A DNA stretch of 34,357 nucleotides from contig DFGU01000035.1 in NCBI GenBank assembly GCA_002371785.1, positions 1-34,357 of the forward strand, given 5' to 3'. The translations under genes and the position numbers were made by a program. Source of the stretch: Bacteroidales bacterium UBA3742. Its GTDB lineage: Bacteria > Bacteroidota > Bacteroidia > Bacteroidales > Paludibacteraceae. Below, piece after piece: positions 21,734-31,106 of this stretch. Each line of letters starts with the position of its first letter. Within the stretch, counting starts at the first letter, position 1. Under the pieces are notes generated by a model, which saw nothing but the letters and a program-made list of their open reading frames with translations, searched no databases and had not been told where the DNA came from.

Positions 21734-22864
21734 ATGGGACTATTATTATTGTTTTTATTGGGTGCGATGGGCATCAGTTTTCTGTGTTCCGTGCTGGAAT
21801 CGGTGCTGATGACAACCACCTACAGTTATATCAATCTTCGCATGGAGGAAGGGTATGCTCCGGCTACCCTGATGAAGCAGTACAAGGACGACACGAGTCG
21901 TCCGCTGGCGGCTATCCTCTCGCTCAACACGATTGCCAATACGATCGGCGCGGCCGGCGTAGGTATGCAAGCTACGGCGCTGTTTGGCGAGACGTGGTTT
22001 GGCGTGGTATCGGCCGTGACGACGCTGCTGATCCTGATTTTTGCAGAGATCATCCCGAAGACCATCGGTACTACCTGGTGGAAGTCGCTGATGGGCTTTA
22101 CCGCGCGTACGGTGCGCGCGCTCATAGTAATATTGTATCCGTTCGTGCTGCTGGTGGAGCTGATCACGCGTATCTTCCCCAACAACGAGGACGATCCCAC
22201 CGTGAGCCGCGAAGAGGTGCTGGCGATGGTGAACGTAGGCGAAGAAGAGGGCGTAGTGGATGAGGATGAGAATAAGATCTTCAGCAACCTGATGCGTCTG
22301 GATTCGATCCATGCCTACGACGTGATGACGCCGCGCGTGGTGGCCAAGATAGCGCCCGAGAACATGACGCTAAGAGCCTACTATGACTCCGATGAATACG
22401 ACCATTTCTCGCGCATTCCGCTCTTTAATCCCACCTCGCCGGAGTATATCACGGGCTACGTGCTCCGCAACGATGCCCTGGAGGAGCTGACCGAGGATCA
22501 TTTCCGCAAGACGCTGGGCGGCATTAAGCGTTCGTTGCCGGCCTTTGACCAGGATATGACGCTGGGCACGATTTTTGACTCGATGTTGAAGCAGAAGAGT
22601 CAGATCGCGCAGGTGATTGATGAATACGGCATGTTTGTAGGTATCCTGACGCTGGAGGATATCATCGAGACCATCTTCGGCTTTGAGATCATCGACGAGA
22701 ACGATACGGTGATCGATATGCAGCAGTATGCACGTGAGCGTTGGGAGCAAAGGCAGAAAAAGTACAGGAAAGTGGAAAAGGCTAAAGGCGAAGGGCTAAA
22801 GGCGAAGGGCGAAAGTCAAAAGACCGCTTCGCTCAAAGAAGAAAGCAATGAAACTAAAGAGTGA
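21734..22864 (+). CDS. CNNM/CBS domain membrane protein (hemolysin C-related)
   Basis: The 376-residue protein has an N-terminal CNNM (DUF21) membrane domain with about four segments (residues 1-145, including ILSLNTIANTIGAAG and AEIIPKTIG). Two CBS domains follow (about 185-325, with YDVMTPR and VIDEYGMFVGILTLEDIIE). Family members are linked to magnesium or other ion transport. The usual CorC/HlyC C-terminal domain is missing; instead the protein ends in a Lys/Glu-rich tail coded partly by a heptamer tract. It overlaps the smpB start by 17 bases, so the two are co-translated. Confidence 0.9.
   Translation: MGLLLLFLLGAMGISFLCSVLESVLMTTTYSYINLRMEEGYAPATLMKQYKDDTSRPLAAILSLNTIANTIGAAGVGMQATALFGETWFGVVSAVTTLLILIFAEIIPKTIGTTWWKSLMGFTARTVRALIVILYPFVLLVELITRIFPNNEDDPTVSREEVLAMVNVGEEEGVVDEDENKIFSNLMRLDSIHAYDVMTPRVVAKIAPENMTLRAYYDSDEYDHFSRIPLFNPTSPEYITGYVLRNDALEELTEDHFRKTLGGIKRSLPAFDQDMTLGTIFDSMLKQKSQIAQVIDEYGMFVGILTLEDIIETIFGFEIIDENDTVIDMQQYARERWEQRQKKYRKVEKAKGEGLKAKGESQKTASLKEESNETKE
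22776..22824 (+). repeat. Heptamer tract inside the CNNM gene
   Basis: Seven 7-bp units (AAAAGGC, TAAAGGC, GAAGGGC, TAAAGGC, GAAGGGC, GAAAGTC, AAAAGAC) lie in the reading frame and code for the tail around KAKGEGLKAKGESQK. This shows that the tracts can be taken into coding sequence. Confidence 0.8.
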
Positions 22865-23303
22865 CGTACATATCCTGAACAAGCGGGCGCGGCATGAGTA
22901 TATCATCATGGATGAATATACGGCCGGTATTCAGCTTTACGGCACGGAGATCAAGTCGATCCGTGAGGGTAAGGCGTCGCTGGTGGACAGCTATTGCCAG
23001 ATGCAGGGCGGCGAGCTATATGTACGCGAGATGCATATTGCGGAGTATCGCTTTGGCAGCTATGCCAATCATGAGGCGAAACGCAGCCGCAAGTTGCTGC
23101 TCACGAAGCGCGAGCTGCGCAAGTTGGACCGCGCGACCAAGGAGACGGGCAAGACCATCATTCCGCTGGAACTGTTTATCAACGAGAAGGGGCTGGCCAA
23201 ACTGACGATTGCGTTGTGCCAGGGTAAGCACTCGTATGACAAGCGGGAGTCGCTTCGCGAGGCAGACGACAAGCGCGAGATGGCACGCGCGATGAAGTTT
23301 TAG
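22848..23303 (+). CDS. smpB: SsrA-binding protein SmpB
   Basis: The 151-residue protein matches SmpB over its length: ILNKRARHEYIIMDEYTAGI, GTEIKSIREGKASLVDSY, the RNA-binding barrel and the basic C-terminal tail ending KREMARAMKF. It binds tmRNA and helps rescue stalled ribosomes. The start codon lies inside the CNNM gene (17-base overlap). No tmRNA gene is recognisable in the window. A probable terminator follows 38 bases after the stop. Confidence 0.95.
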   Translation: MKLKSDVHILNKRARHEYIIMDEYTAGIQLYGTEIKSIREGKASLVDSYCQMQGGELYVREMHIAEYRFGSYANHEAKRSRKLLLTKRELRKLDRATKETGKTIIPLELFINEKGLAKLTIALCQGKHSYDKRESLREADDKREMARAMKF

Positions 23304-23341
23304 CGTATTTTGCTCAAAAAATCCGACTTTTTTCGATGAAT

Positions 23342-23369
23342 CCGAGGCTTTTGCGGCTTCGGGTTTGTT
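23342..23369 (+). terminator. Likely terminator of the CNNM-smpB operon
   Basis: CCGAGGC (23342-23348) pairs with GCTTCGG (23356-23362) with one G-U pair and a 7-nt loop, followed by GTTTGTT. The T run is interrupted, so strength is uncertain. Confidence 0.6.
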
Positions 23370-23453
23370 ATTTATAGGGAGAGCGCATAGACACGTAAAA
23401 AGGTGTATTCTGCATAAAAAAGTGCGCAAAGTAGCAAAAAACGTCAATTTTTA

Positions 23454-23485
23454 CACATATGTGCGCGAGAAATTGTGTAATTTTG
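23454..23485 (+). promoter_or_regulatory. Promoter of the giant T9SS protein, with palindrome
   Basis: TAATTTTG (23478-23485) is a good -7 element, but at the -33 position lies the perfect palindrome CACATATGTG (23454-23463) in place of TTTG. A bound regulator could replace the -33 contact. A 13-base direct repeat AAAATCTAATACA (23498-23510 and 23518-23530) frames the start codon. Confidence 0.55.
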
Positions 23486-23512
23486 TGCCTAAATTTTAAA
23501 ATCTAATACACG

Positions 23513-26500
23513 ATGAGAAAATCTAATACATTTTTTCAAGTAGGTTATATGTATATGCAAGGCACCTTGCGTGGTGTCGCTTGTGCGTTGTTGATGATGA
23601 TCTGGCTGGGCCTGGGTTCGGCAAGTGGAGCGGATATCTCGCACTATGCTATCGGTCTGGAGAGCGGGACAACTGATGGAATAAACAAGGGAGATTGCGG
23701 TTCAATTTCAATCTCTACGGATGCTCCGCGAACCGGAGCAAAGTGCATATCGACTGTGTATACAGGAGGATCGGGCGCTAAAAGATGGTATCCGGAAGTA
23801 ACCTTTGCTATACCTAAGAATTCCTATTTTCATATTATAGGTTATGCTAAGTTGGAGTCGTCTGATGCGACTACAGCCAGTACGAGCACGCAGGCGTACG
23901 TGAGCGCGTACGTAGGCGGAGATAACACCGGAACGCCTGTCAACTTAACCACCTCTTGGCAGCAAATAACCAAATCCTACAAAGCCTCTTCGGACAAAAC
24001 GGGAGCAGTTGCTCGTTTCTATCGTAAGCATACTGCAAAGAAGGCGGTGCTGTTTGACGATGTAGTTGTGTATGTGTCGGAGAATTCGGCTGTGGACTTG
24101 ACGGCTCCGAATCCTGCGACATCGGCCTCCGCTACGGAAACAGAGGTTACCTGGACCTACGGAACGGATGCTAACACAGGTGTACAGGCTACGTTGATAT
24201 GGAAACGCATCGACGGAGCAGACGAAGATCTGACGCTGAACAATCAGGGTATTTATGCTTTAGCCGCTACGGAGGGTCCGAAAATTGATCAGAGCGGACA
24301 TTGGGAATTGGTGCGCGTGTTAGCTGCCGATGCTACATCGTTTAGTGCCGTCGGTACGTTTGCCAGCAACGAGAAGTATGCTATCGTGCATCGCGACTTG
24401 GCATATAACTATTCTACGCCGACCTATGTGACGACACCGGACTTGTCGAAGAAGACACTTTATTTGAAGCCAGGAACAAACTGGTTGCAGAAGGGCTACG
24501 GGATTAGCCCGCGTTTTGCCGTTTATTGTTACGGTGACGGAGATGAGTGGTTTGATATGGAGGCTGTAGATGCTGGGTGCGGTTCGGGTACGGTCTATAA
24601 AGCAGAGGTGCCGGCGCGGTATCCGAATTGTATCTTCTGCCGTATGAATGGCGACGAGTCGGAGAATATCTGGGGGAACAAATGGAATCAAACCGACAAC
24701 TTGTCCATGCCGACAACCGACGCGGCTGTTTACGAAGTACCAAATAGTGCGTGGAACGGCAGCAACAACGATAATTGGCGGACGACACCGATGAATATCT
24801 GCGTATCGGGCAATTGGCTTTGCTTCGCCGGAGAGCAACTGACGCTGACGGCGACCAGTACCGGCGCTACGCATTACCAGTGGTACAAAGGCGGTACGGC
24901 AGAGAGCAATAAGATACCGGGTGCGACGACGGCTACCTATATCAACTATAATTTCGCATATGAAGACGCGGGCGACTACTACTGCAAAACGCGTTTGGGA
25001 GATGGTACTGAGTTGACTAGTGCGAAGCATACCGTGAAGACGCTGCGTATCTATTTCAATAATGGTCGTGGTGGCGGAGATTATGGCTTTATGGACTTGC
25101 GCAATACAGATCCGGATCATCAGAAGGCGACGGGCATGATTTTCCTGGGGCAAACTTGGACGTATGCGTTCTGTGTAGCAGACGGAGTAGGACATTACTA
25201 CGGCTGTAATAATGATAATGACCATAAGATGTGGAGTGGTAACTGTACGAATTGGGCGATGAATGCCGATGGCATACAATGTCTCATGTGGACCGAGAAT
25301 GGTGCGACCTACACCTTCACGGTAGATTATTCGACTTTCACCGTACCAGTTGTGTCGGTTAATTACCCTCCTGATAATCAGGCAGCAGGTTATAAGATCT
25401 ATTTCGATAATAGTGAGGTGAATTGGGAAGATCATCTGTATTACCGTATTGGCCGAGGTGAACGTGGCGATACGGACCACACATGGGCTGAGCCCATTTC
25501 CAAGGTACCCGGTACAGCTAATCTATACTACCATACGACACCGGATTATACCGACCTGGATGCATGGCATATAGCAGACAACCAAGGTCGTGAAGGTAGT
25601 GGTAGCGGGTATTCGATTTATCAGACCAATACCGGTGACGACTCGGAGATAACGAAATCCGTAACGTACGAAGGTGGTGCTACCACACAAGATATTACCA
25701 TCGTGCCGACAGGTGCGCATTCAACAGGTAGTGCATCGAACAACAACCACTGTGAGTTCTACACATACACAATGCTGCCGGGAATGAAGACTCAGAACGT
25801 GATGATAGATGATACGGAGCATGGAACGATAACAGTTAGTTATACGGATGTGGACGGCAATCCGCAGTCGTTTACATCGGGCGATCGCGACTTGGCGCAT
25901 ACGTGTATATTGACGATTAGCACTGAGCCGGAATGCGGTTATAAGATCTCTTCTTTGACCGTGAACGGAGTGGATTTCACGAGCGGCAATACGTTTATTG
26001 TAGATGCGCGAACCATCATCGAAGCAGAATTTGAGATAGATAGTTACACGGTGACCTTGCACCCGAACGGTGGTTTGATTTTAGCAGGTGATGTAACGGA
26101 ATATACTTATGGCGTAGGCGCGACCCTGCCGACGCATATGTCGATGATTGGTAAGGACTTCAAGGGCTGGTATGATAATGCCGGTTTGACCGGTACTCCG
26201 GTGACGGAGATCACAATCACCGACTGCGGCGACAAAGAATATTGGGCGAAATGGGAGAACGAGACTACCAAAGTCACCTATATCATCGGTTCTTGTCAAG
26301 TGACCGGTGAGGAATGGATACAAGGTCAGGATGGAAGTTATAGCGCTTGGTTGTTCAAAGGCGGAGCCACACCGGCAGCGAATGCGCTCAAAGCTACTTC
26401 GGATATCAAGATTCCTTCGCTTAATAAAGCCGATCAGTGGTTCTTGACCAAAGACGTTGCGTTGCTCTCCACCAATAGCGAATGGAGCCATACGGACGAT

Positions 26501-29500
26501 GACGATACGAAGGCTAATAAGACGATACGTGCCTTTAAGTTAGGAAGCGGCAGTTCGGCGGAGTTTGACCTGAAGGATTTGCAAGCCAGCGGTATCATGT
26601 TCTATGTGTTCCCGAGTAGCAATAATGCCTACTCGGTGGATTTGACGGTGAACGGCGTGACGGAGAGTTATGCCATCCCTGCCGGTGAACAATATCAGCT
26701 ACATCGTTATGACTACTTTGGTGATACCTATACCGGCAAATTCAAGATAAAGAGCGTAAGCAAGGAAAGCCGTGTGGTAATCGTGGTAGAAGTGCCGACG
26801 GTGACGATCACGTTTGATAAGAACTCCGCAAGCGCAACAGGTACGATGGAGCCGATGGTGGTTCCGAAGGGCACCAAGCCGACCTTGACAGCCAATAGTT
26901 ACGAGTGGACCGACCACGAATTCCAATGCTGGACTGAAGGTTCGACCACCGGTCCTGAGATAGCCGATGAAGCGACATACACCGCCACCGACAATGTGAC
27001 GCTATACGCTAAGTGGGTGGAGCGCATCGAGACAACGGTGACCCTGGATGGTACAGGTGCTACGAACGACTACACGAATTCTGTGACAGCCGTATATACC
27101 CAAGCCATGCCGGAGATAGCCGTACTGCCGACACGCGAATGGTATATCTTTGAGGGCTATTTTGAGAATCCGGACGGTAGCGGTGCGCAGTACTATTCCT
27201 CGACGGGCGAGAGTACCCATGCATGGGATAAGACGACACCGACGGCTACTATCTACGCCAAATGGACAGAGATAAAGCATGCGACCATTACGCTGGTAGC
27301 AACTGGTGCGTATAACCATTATACTTCGTCTGTGGTAGCTACCTACGAGAAGCCGATGCCGACGATAGAGAGTCTGCCGATGAGCACGACGGCTGTCTTT
27401 GCCGGCTACTTCACCAATCCGGACGGTACGGGTACGCAATACTATACGGCATCCGGTACGAGTAGCAGAAATTGGGATCAGGATGTGACAGAATATACGC
27501 TGTATGCCAAATGGTTGGATCCGTGCGAGATACCGCCTACGCTGACCCCCGCTGCGCCAATACTAACGATGTGGGACGGCAAGAAAGCGGATCTTACGCT
27601 GGCGACGCTGTCATGCTCGGTGGATACAACCGAGATGAAGTATGTATATGTCTCGGCATCGGAGGACATCCCGGGATGCAGCTATATGTATTTCGACTCT
27701 CGTATCCATATCATTGGTACGCCGACCTTGGGTAATACAACAGTTGTGGAGAAGACCATCACGTTTACCTTCTCGAACAATTGTGTTCCGGCAGGTAACT
27801 ATACCGTAGATCAGACCATCCGTATCTATCCGGCAGAGACGAAAGCGCGTATTGCCTTTATTCTGACGGGTACGAAAAGTGGCGGTTTTAACGAATATAC
27901 AGAAAGCGACTCGACGAGTTGTGCCGAGCTGATCAGCTATTTAAATCGGAAGTATGATGTACGCTGCGTGAACGGCTATGCGACGAAGAATACAGCGACT
28001 CTCGCATCCTACTACAATGATTACGACCTGCTCATTGTGACGGACTTTTTGAATACGGGAGAAGGTTATACGAATGCTATTGGTACGCTGATAGATAAGA
28101 AACCGATATTGAGTTTCGAGGCCTACGTGGCGAATCAGTCCAACTGGCATATAGGTTCCAACCCCAAGGACCCGAAGCCAAAAGTACAGGACATGAAAGT
28201 GCTTTGTGCCGGTCATGCCATCTTTGCGGATGCAAAGTATAACGAGGAAGATCTGGATATGGTGGATGTGATCAACGATGCGGACACCACCGTTCATGTG
28301 CTGGACGCATTGAGCTCGGCAGAGAAAGCCAAAGGTCTGCAAGGTTTCACGATCAACGAGGCACCGGACTTTATCTTCCTGGCCACGGTACGCGATGCGG
28401 ACAATAACCGCGATTTGATCGTATGCTGCGAGCGTCAGGTGGTATTCTCAGCACGACTGATGCTATATGGTATCAACTTCTACGAGATGGGTAACTTGTC
28501 GAAGGCCGGACGTATTATCATCCGTCAGATGGTGGACTATCTGCTGATGACCGATGAGACGAAGATCGCCGACTGCTCGCTGGTATTTGACAACGGTGCC
28601 GGAAATGCTGACTTTGACGCTGCTGCTTATGCGGCAATCGGCGGTACAGGTGTCAAGGGCGATGGTCTATGGAGTACCGCGGCCAACTGGGCTCCGGGCT
28701 ATAATATCATCCCGACGCCTGTTCACCCGACGCGTATCATTGCGGAATGCCATGTGGATTATGATGCAGCGCATGCGGGTAGTGTGAAGATCAATAAAGG
28801 TCGTGACGAACACAATGAACTCGTGGACGGAAAGCTGATTGTAGAGCCGACCGGCGGACTGACTATTGCCGGTATGGTAGCCAAGGTGAACGATACACGT
28901 TATGCTTCGCCGATCACGATTGCGGCTGAAGACCTGCTGATACAAGCCGATGAGAACCACAACGGTGCATTTGTATATGGTAATAAGGAATCGGACGTGC
29001 GTGCGACGGTAGAGTACTACAGCCGCGGACAGGATGCGAACACGAACAGTCCGGTTTGGCAGTACATGGGTATTCCGTTCCAGGCCGGACATACGGCGAT
29101 AGGCATGTACTATGCCGCCTGGATGTGCCGCTGGACGAATGCGTCGGATCATAGCCTGGGTGGTCAATGGCAGTGGGTAGAGAACGAGGACGTGCTTGTA
29201 CCGTTTGACGGCTATTGCATCACGCAGGCAGCGCCGAAGACCTACACTTTTGCCGGCAAACTGAACGCACCTATAACGACGACCCTAATACTGGATCATC
29301 GTGATGCGGATGGCTATGCCTTTGCGGCGAACAGCTGGACGGCACCGATAAAGATCCAGGAGATGCAGGATGAAGACTTTAAGAATACAGAGCGCACGAT
29401 CTATATCTACCATACCGGTACGTACAAGAATTGGGAAGATTACGGTACGCCGGTAAGTGCTGTTGATCCGGGCGAGGCGGCTACGCTGCCGGGTCAGTAT

Positions 29501-30328
29501 GCAGCGATACCGATTCATTCGTCGCCTTACTTGGCGGGTGCCGACTCGGTGATCCCGGCTATGCAAGGATTCTTCGTGAAGACGACGCCGGGCGAGGATG
29601 CGACGCTGAAGTTGGTCTATAACCGCGTGGTATATGACTCGAAGTACTTCAAGACCTCGACGCAGCCGATGCGTGCACCGGGTCGATATGGAGCACCAGA
29701 GGTGATGCAGCTGATCGTGAGCGGTGAGAGCTCGGGAGCCGACCGTGTACACTTGTTGGCACGTAGCGATTTCTCCGATGAATTCGAAGACGGATGGGAT
29801 GGTCGCAAACTGGATGGCGATGCGGCAGCACCGAAACTGGCAGTAGTGAAAGAGGCCGGCGAGATGTCGGTAGCGGCCCTGCCGACGGCGGATGAGCGCT
29901 ACCTGAGTTTCCGTGCGGGCAACGACAGCGTATATACCTTCTCGTTCGATTACGACGGCGAGACGATCTACCTATACGACCGCGTGACGGAGGAGGCTAC
30001 GGAGATCCGTACGGGCAATACTTATACGTTCCGGGCAACGAATCATACGGCATCGAATCGCTTCCTGATTACCACGACGCCACCACTGAAGACGCCTACA
30101 GATATCGCCGTAGTTGAGACCGGCGACGGTCTGCATATAGAGAACTACGGCGGCGAGACGGTAGAGGTGCGTATCGTGGATATGCAGGGACGCGTCCTGG
30201 ATAGGTTGGAGAGCAGCGAATCGATACTGGATATCGTACCGAGTCTGCCGGCGGGTGTTTACCTGGCGCATATCGTTGCAGGTGAGCACAAGGCAGTAGT
30301 GAAACTAATTGGAGGACAGGCGCAATGA
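23513..30328 (+). CDS. Giant multidomain surface protein exported by type IX secretion
   Basis: The 2271-residue protein has a signal peptide (about residues 1-40, hydrophobic part GVACALLMMIWLGLG; ATG codons at residues 13 and 15 are other possible starts). A beta-rich N-terminal part follows, then an Ig-like segment (about 430-507, with THYQWYKGG and DAGDYYCKT). Four InlB-type (Listeria-Bacteroides) repeats are at about 843-915, 1098-1168, 1174-1252 and 1256-1336, each ending in a YAKW-like word. A Rossmann-like region follows (about 1443-1680, from KARIAFILTGTKSGG). Next is a GLWSTAANWAPG beta segment (about 1725). The C-terminus (about 2190-2271, with VRIVDMQGRVLDRL and PAGVYLAHIVAGEHKAVVKL) is a T9SS type A sorting domain. 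An adhesin or polymer-binding role is likely; no catalytic domain is recognised. It overlaps the next gene by four bases. Confidence 0.9.
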   Translation: MRKSNTFFQVGYMYMQGTLRGVACALLMMIWLGLGSASGADISHYAIGLESGTTDGINKGDCGSISISTDAPRTGAKCISTVYTGGSGAKRWYPEVTFAIPKNSYFHIIGYAKLESSDATTASTSTQAYVSAYVGGDNTGTPVNLTTSWQQITKSYKASSDKTGAVARFYRKHTAKKAVLFDDVVVYVSENSAVDLTAPNPATSASATETEVTWTYGTDANTGVQATLIWKRIDGADEDLTLNNQGIYALAATEGPKIDQSGHWELVRVLAADATSFSAVGTFASNEKYAIVHRDLAYNYSTPTYVTTPDLSKKTLYLKPGTNWLQKGYGISPRFAVYCYGDGDEWFDMEAVDAGCGSGTVYKAEVPARYPNCIFCRMNGDESENIWGNKWNQTDNLSMPTTDAAVYEVPNSAWNGSNNDNWRTTPMNICVSGNWLCFAGEQLTLTATSTGATHYQWYKGGTAESNKIPGATTATYINYNFAYEDAGDYYCKTRLGDGTELTSAKHTVKTLRIYFNNGRGGGDYGFMDLRNTDPDHQKATGMIFLGQTWTYAFCVADGVGHYYGCNNDNDHKMWSGNCTNWAMNADGIQCLMWTENGATYTFTVDYSTFTVPVVSVNYPPDNQAAGYKIYFDNSEVNWEDHLYYRIGRGERGDTDHTWAEPISKVPGTANLYYHTTPDYTDLDAWHIADNQGREGSGSGYSIYQTNTGDDSEITKSVTYEGGATTQDITIVPTGAHSTGSASNNNHCEFYTYTMLPGMKTQNVMIDDTEHGTITVSYTDVDGNPQSFTSGDRDLAHTCILTISTEPECGYKISSLTVNGVDFTSGNTFIVDARTIIEAEFEIDSYTVTLHPNGGLILAGDVTEYTYGVGATLPTHMSMIGKDFKGWYDNAGLTGTPVTEITITDCGDKEYWAKWENETTKVTYIIGSCQVTGEEWIQGQDGSYSAWLFKGGATPAANALKATSDIKIPSLNKADQWFLTKDVALLSTNSEWSHTDDDDTKANKTIRAFKLGSGSSAEFDLKDLQASGIMFYVFPSSNNAYSVDLTVNGVTESYAIPAGEQYQLHRYDYFGDTYTGKFKIKSVSKESRVVIVVEVPTVTITFDKNSASATGTMEPMVVPKGTKPTLTANSYEWTDHEFQCWTEGSTTGPEIADEATYTATDNVTLYAKWVERIETTVTLDGTGATNDYTNSVTAVYTQAMPEIAVLPTREWYIFEGYFENPDGSGAQYYSSTGESTHAWDKTTPTATIYAKWTEIKHATITLVATGAYNHYTSSVVATYEKPMPTIESLPMSTTAVFAGYFTNPDGTGTQYYTASGTSSRNWDQDVTEYTLYAKWLDPCEIPPTLTPAAPILTMWDGKKADLTLATLSCSVDTTEMKYVYVSASEDIPGCSYMYFDSRIHIIGTPTLGNTTVVEKTITFTFSNNCVPAGNYTVDQTIRIYPAETKARIAFILTGTKSGGFNEYTESDSTSCAELISYLNRKYDVRCVNGYATKNTATLASYYNDYDLLIVTDFLNTGEGYTNAIGTLIDKKPILSFEAYVANQSNWHIGSNPKDPKPKVQDMKVLCAGHAIFADAKYNEEDLDMVDVINDADTTVHVLDALSSAEKAKGLQGFTINEAPDFIFLATVRDADNNRDLIVCCERQVVFSARLMLYGINFYEMGNLSKAGRIIIRQMVDYLLMTDETKIADCSLVFDNGAGNADFDAAAYAAIGGTGVKGDGLWSTAANWAPGYNIIPTPVHPTRIIAECHVDYDAAHAGSVKINKGRDEHNELVDGKLIVEPTGGLTIAGMVAKVNDTRYASPITIAAEDLLIQADENHNGAFVYGNKESDVRATVEYYSRGQDANTNSPVWQYMGIPFQAGHTAIGMYYAAWMCRWTNASDHSLGGQWQWVENEDVLVPFDGYCITQAAPKTYTFAGKLNAPITTTLILDHRDADGYAFAANSWTAPIKIQEMQDEDFKNTERTIYIYHTGTYKNWEDYGTPVSAVDPGEAATLPGQYAAIPIHSSPYLAGADSVIPAMQGFFVKTTPGEDATLKLVYNRVVYDSKYFKTSTQPMRAPGRYGAPEVMQLIVSGESSGADRVHLLARSDFSDEFEDGWDGRKLDGDAAAPKLAVVKEAGEMSVAALPTADERYLSFRAGNDSVYTFSFDYDGETIYLYDRVTEEATEIRTGNTYTFRATNHTASNRFLITTTPPLKTPTDIAVVETGDGLHIENYGGETVEVRIVDMQGRVLDRLESSESILDIVPSLPAGVYLAHIVAGEHKAVVKLIGGQAQ

Positions 30329-31041
30329 TGAACGTGAAAGAGTTGATAACGCCGATCATCCAATTGGAGGCTCGGCGGCGAAGGAACAAGCAAATGGTCA
30401 CCTTCATTTGCGTGGTGGTGCTGCTCAATACGGCATGGGGTCTGTATTACCTGGCCTTTGGTCCGAAACCCCAGCCGGTGTTCACGCCGGCTAACACGAG
30501 CAGCGTGCACGTGAGTGCGCCGAGCGTAGTGGTGACGCCGAGTGTGCCGAGTGTTGCTACGCGTAGCCATGCCATGCCGACCTATACCCCTGCTCGTCCG
30601 AGTTATCAAGCTCGGCCAAGCTATTCGAGCAACAGCAGCGGATGGCGCGTGGTGCAGACCTCGGATCAGCGTATGCAGTCGTACGGCGGCGGAAGCGGTG
30701 GAGCGGGCAACGTCAGCAACGGAGGCAGCAACGCCGGCAAGCGGGGAATATCATACGGCAGCGGGAGTGTGGCAGTGCCGGTAACGAGTTTTGTAGCCTT
30801 GGGTTCGAACCGCATGATCGCCGATGCGGGTGCACAAGAGGCACCTCAGATGGCCAAGATGGCGGCAGCACCGATACGTCATGCACCGGGTCCTCCGAGT
30901 ATAACGGATCCGTTGCCTGAGGATCAGCAGTTGATAGAACATATGCCGCTACCCGATGGCGTCATTGCCTTAGCGCTAATGGCCATAATGTATGCATTTA
31001 GTCGTTTTTTTGTTGAAAAATGCCATAAAAAGCACGCATAA
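30325..31041 (+). CDS. Small double-membrane-segment protein coupled to the giant surface protein
   Basis: The 238-residue protein starts four bases before the end of the giant gene (ATGATGA). It has an N-terminal membrane anchor (about residues 24-44, VTFICVVVLLNTAWGLYYLA) and a long low-complexity Ser/Pro/Gly stretch (50-150). The C-terminus is MPLPDG, a hydrophobic segment (VIALALMAIMYAFSRFF) and a basic end (KCHKKHA). The last part resembles the short motif-membrane-basic tails of surface-sorting systems, but may simply be a second anchor. It probably helps assembly or anchoring of the giant protein. No family is recognised. Confidence 0.7.
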   Translation: MMNVKELITPIIQLEARRRRNKQMVTFICVVVLLNTAWGLYYLAFGPKPQPVFTPANTSSVHVSAPSVVVTPSVPSVATRSHAMPTYTPARPSYQARPSYSSNSSGWRVVQTSDQRMQSYGGGSGGAGNVSNGGSNAGKRGISYGSGSVAVPVTSFVALGSNRMIADAGAQEAPQMAKMAAAPIRHAPGPPSITDPLPEDQQLIEHMPLPDGVIALALMAIMYAFSRFFVEKCHKKHA

Positions 31042-31073
31042 TTTGTGGGATTCAAATAATTTTCGTACCTTTG
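31042..31073 (+). promoter_or_regulatory. Promoter of the HD-lpxD-lpxC group
   Basis: TTTG (31042-31045), directly after the previous stop codon, and TACCTTTG (31066-31073) are exactly 20 bases apart. The ATG follows at 31107. Confidence 0.85.
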
Positions 31074-31106
31074 CAGCCCATTTAGTTATAAATGGACTGA
31101 ATAGGC

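Noticed and set aside
24320..25480. Open frame (386 codons) on the minus strand inside the giant T9SS gene
   Set aside because: Shadow frame with Arg/Ile-rich composition; the plus-strand domains continue unbroken through the region.
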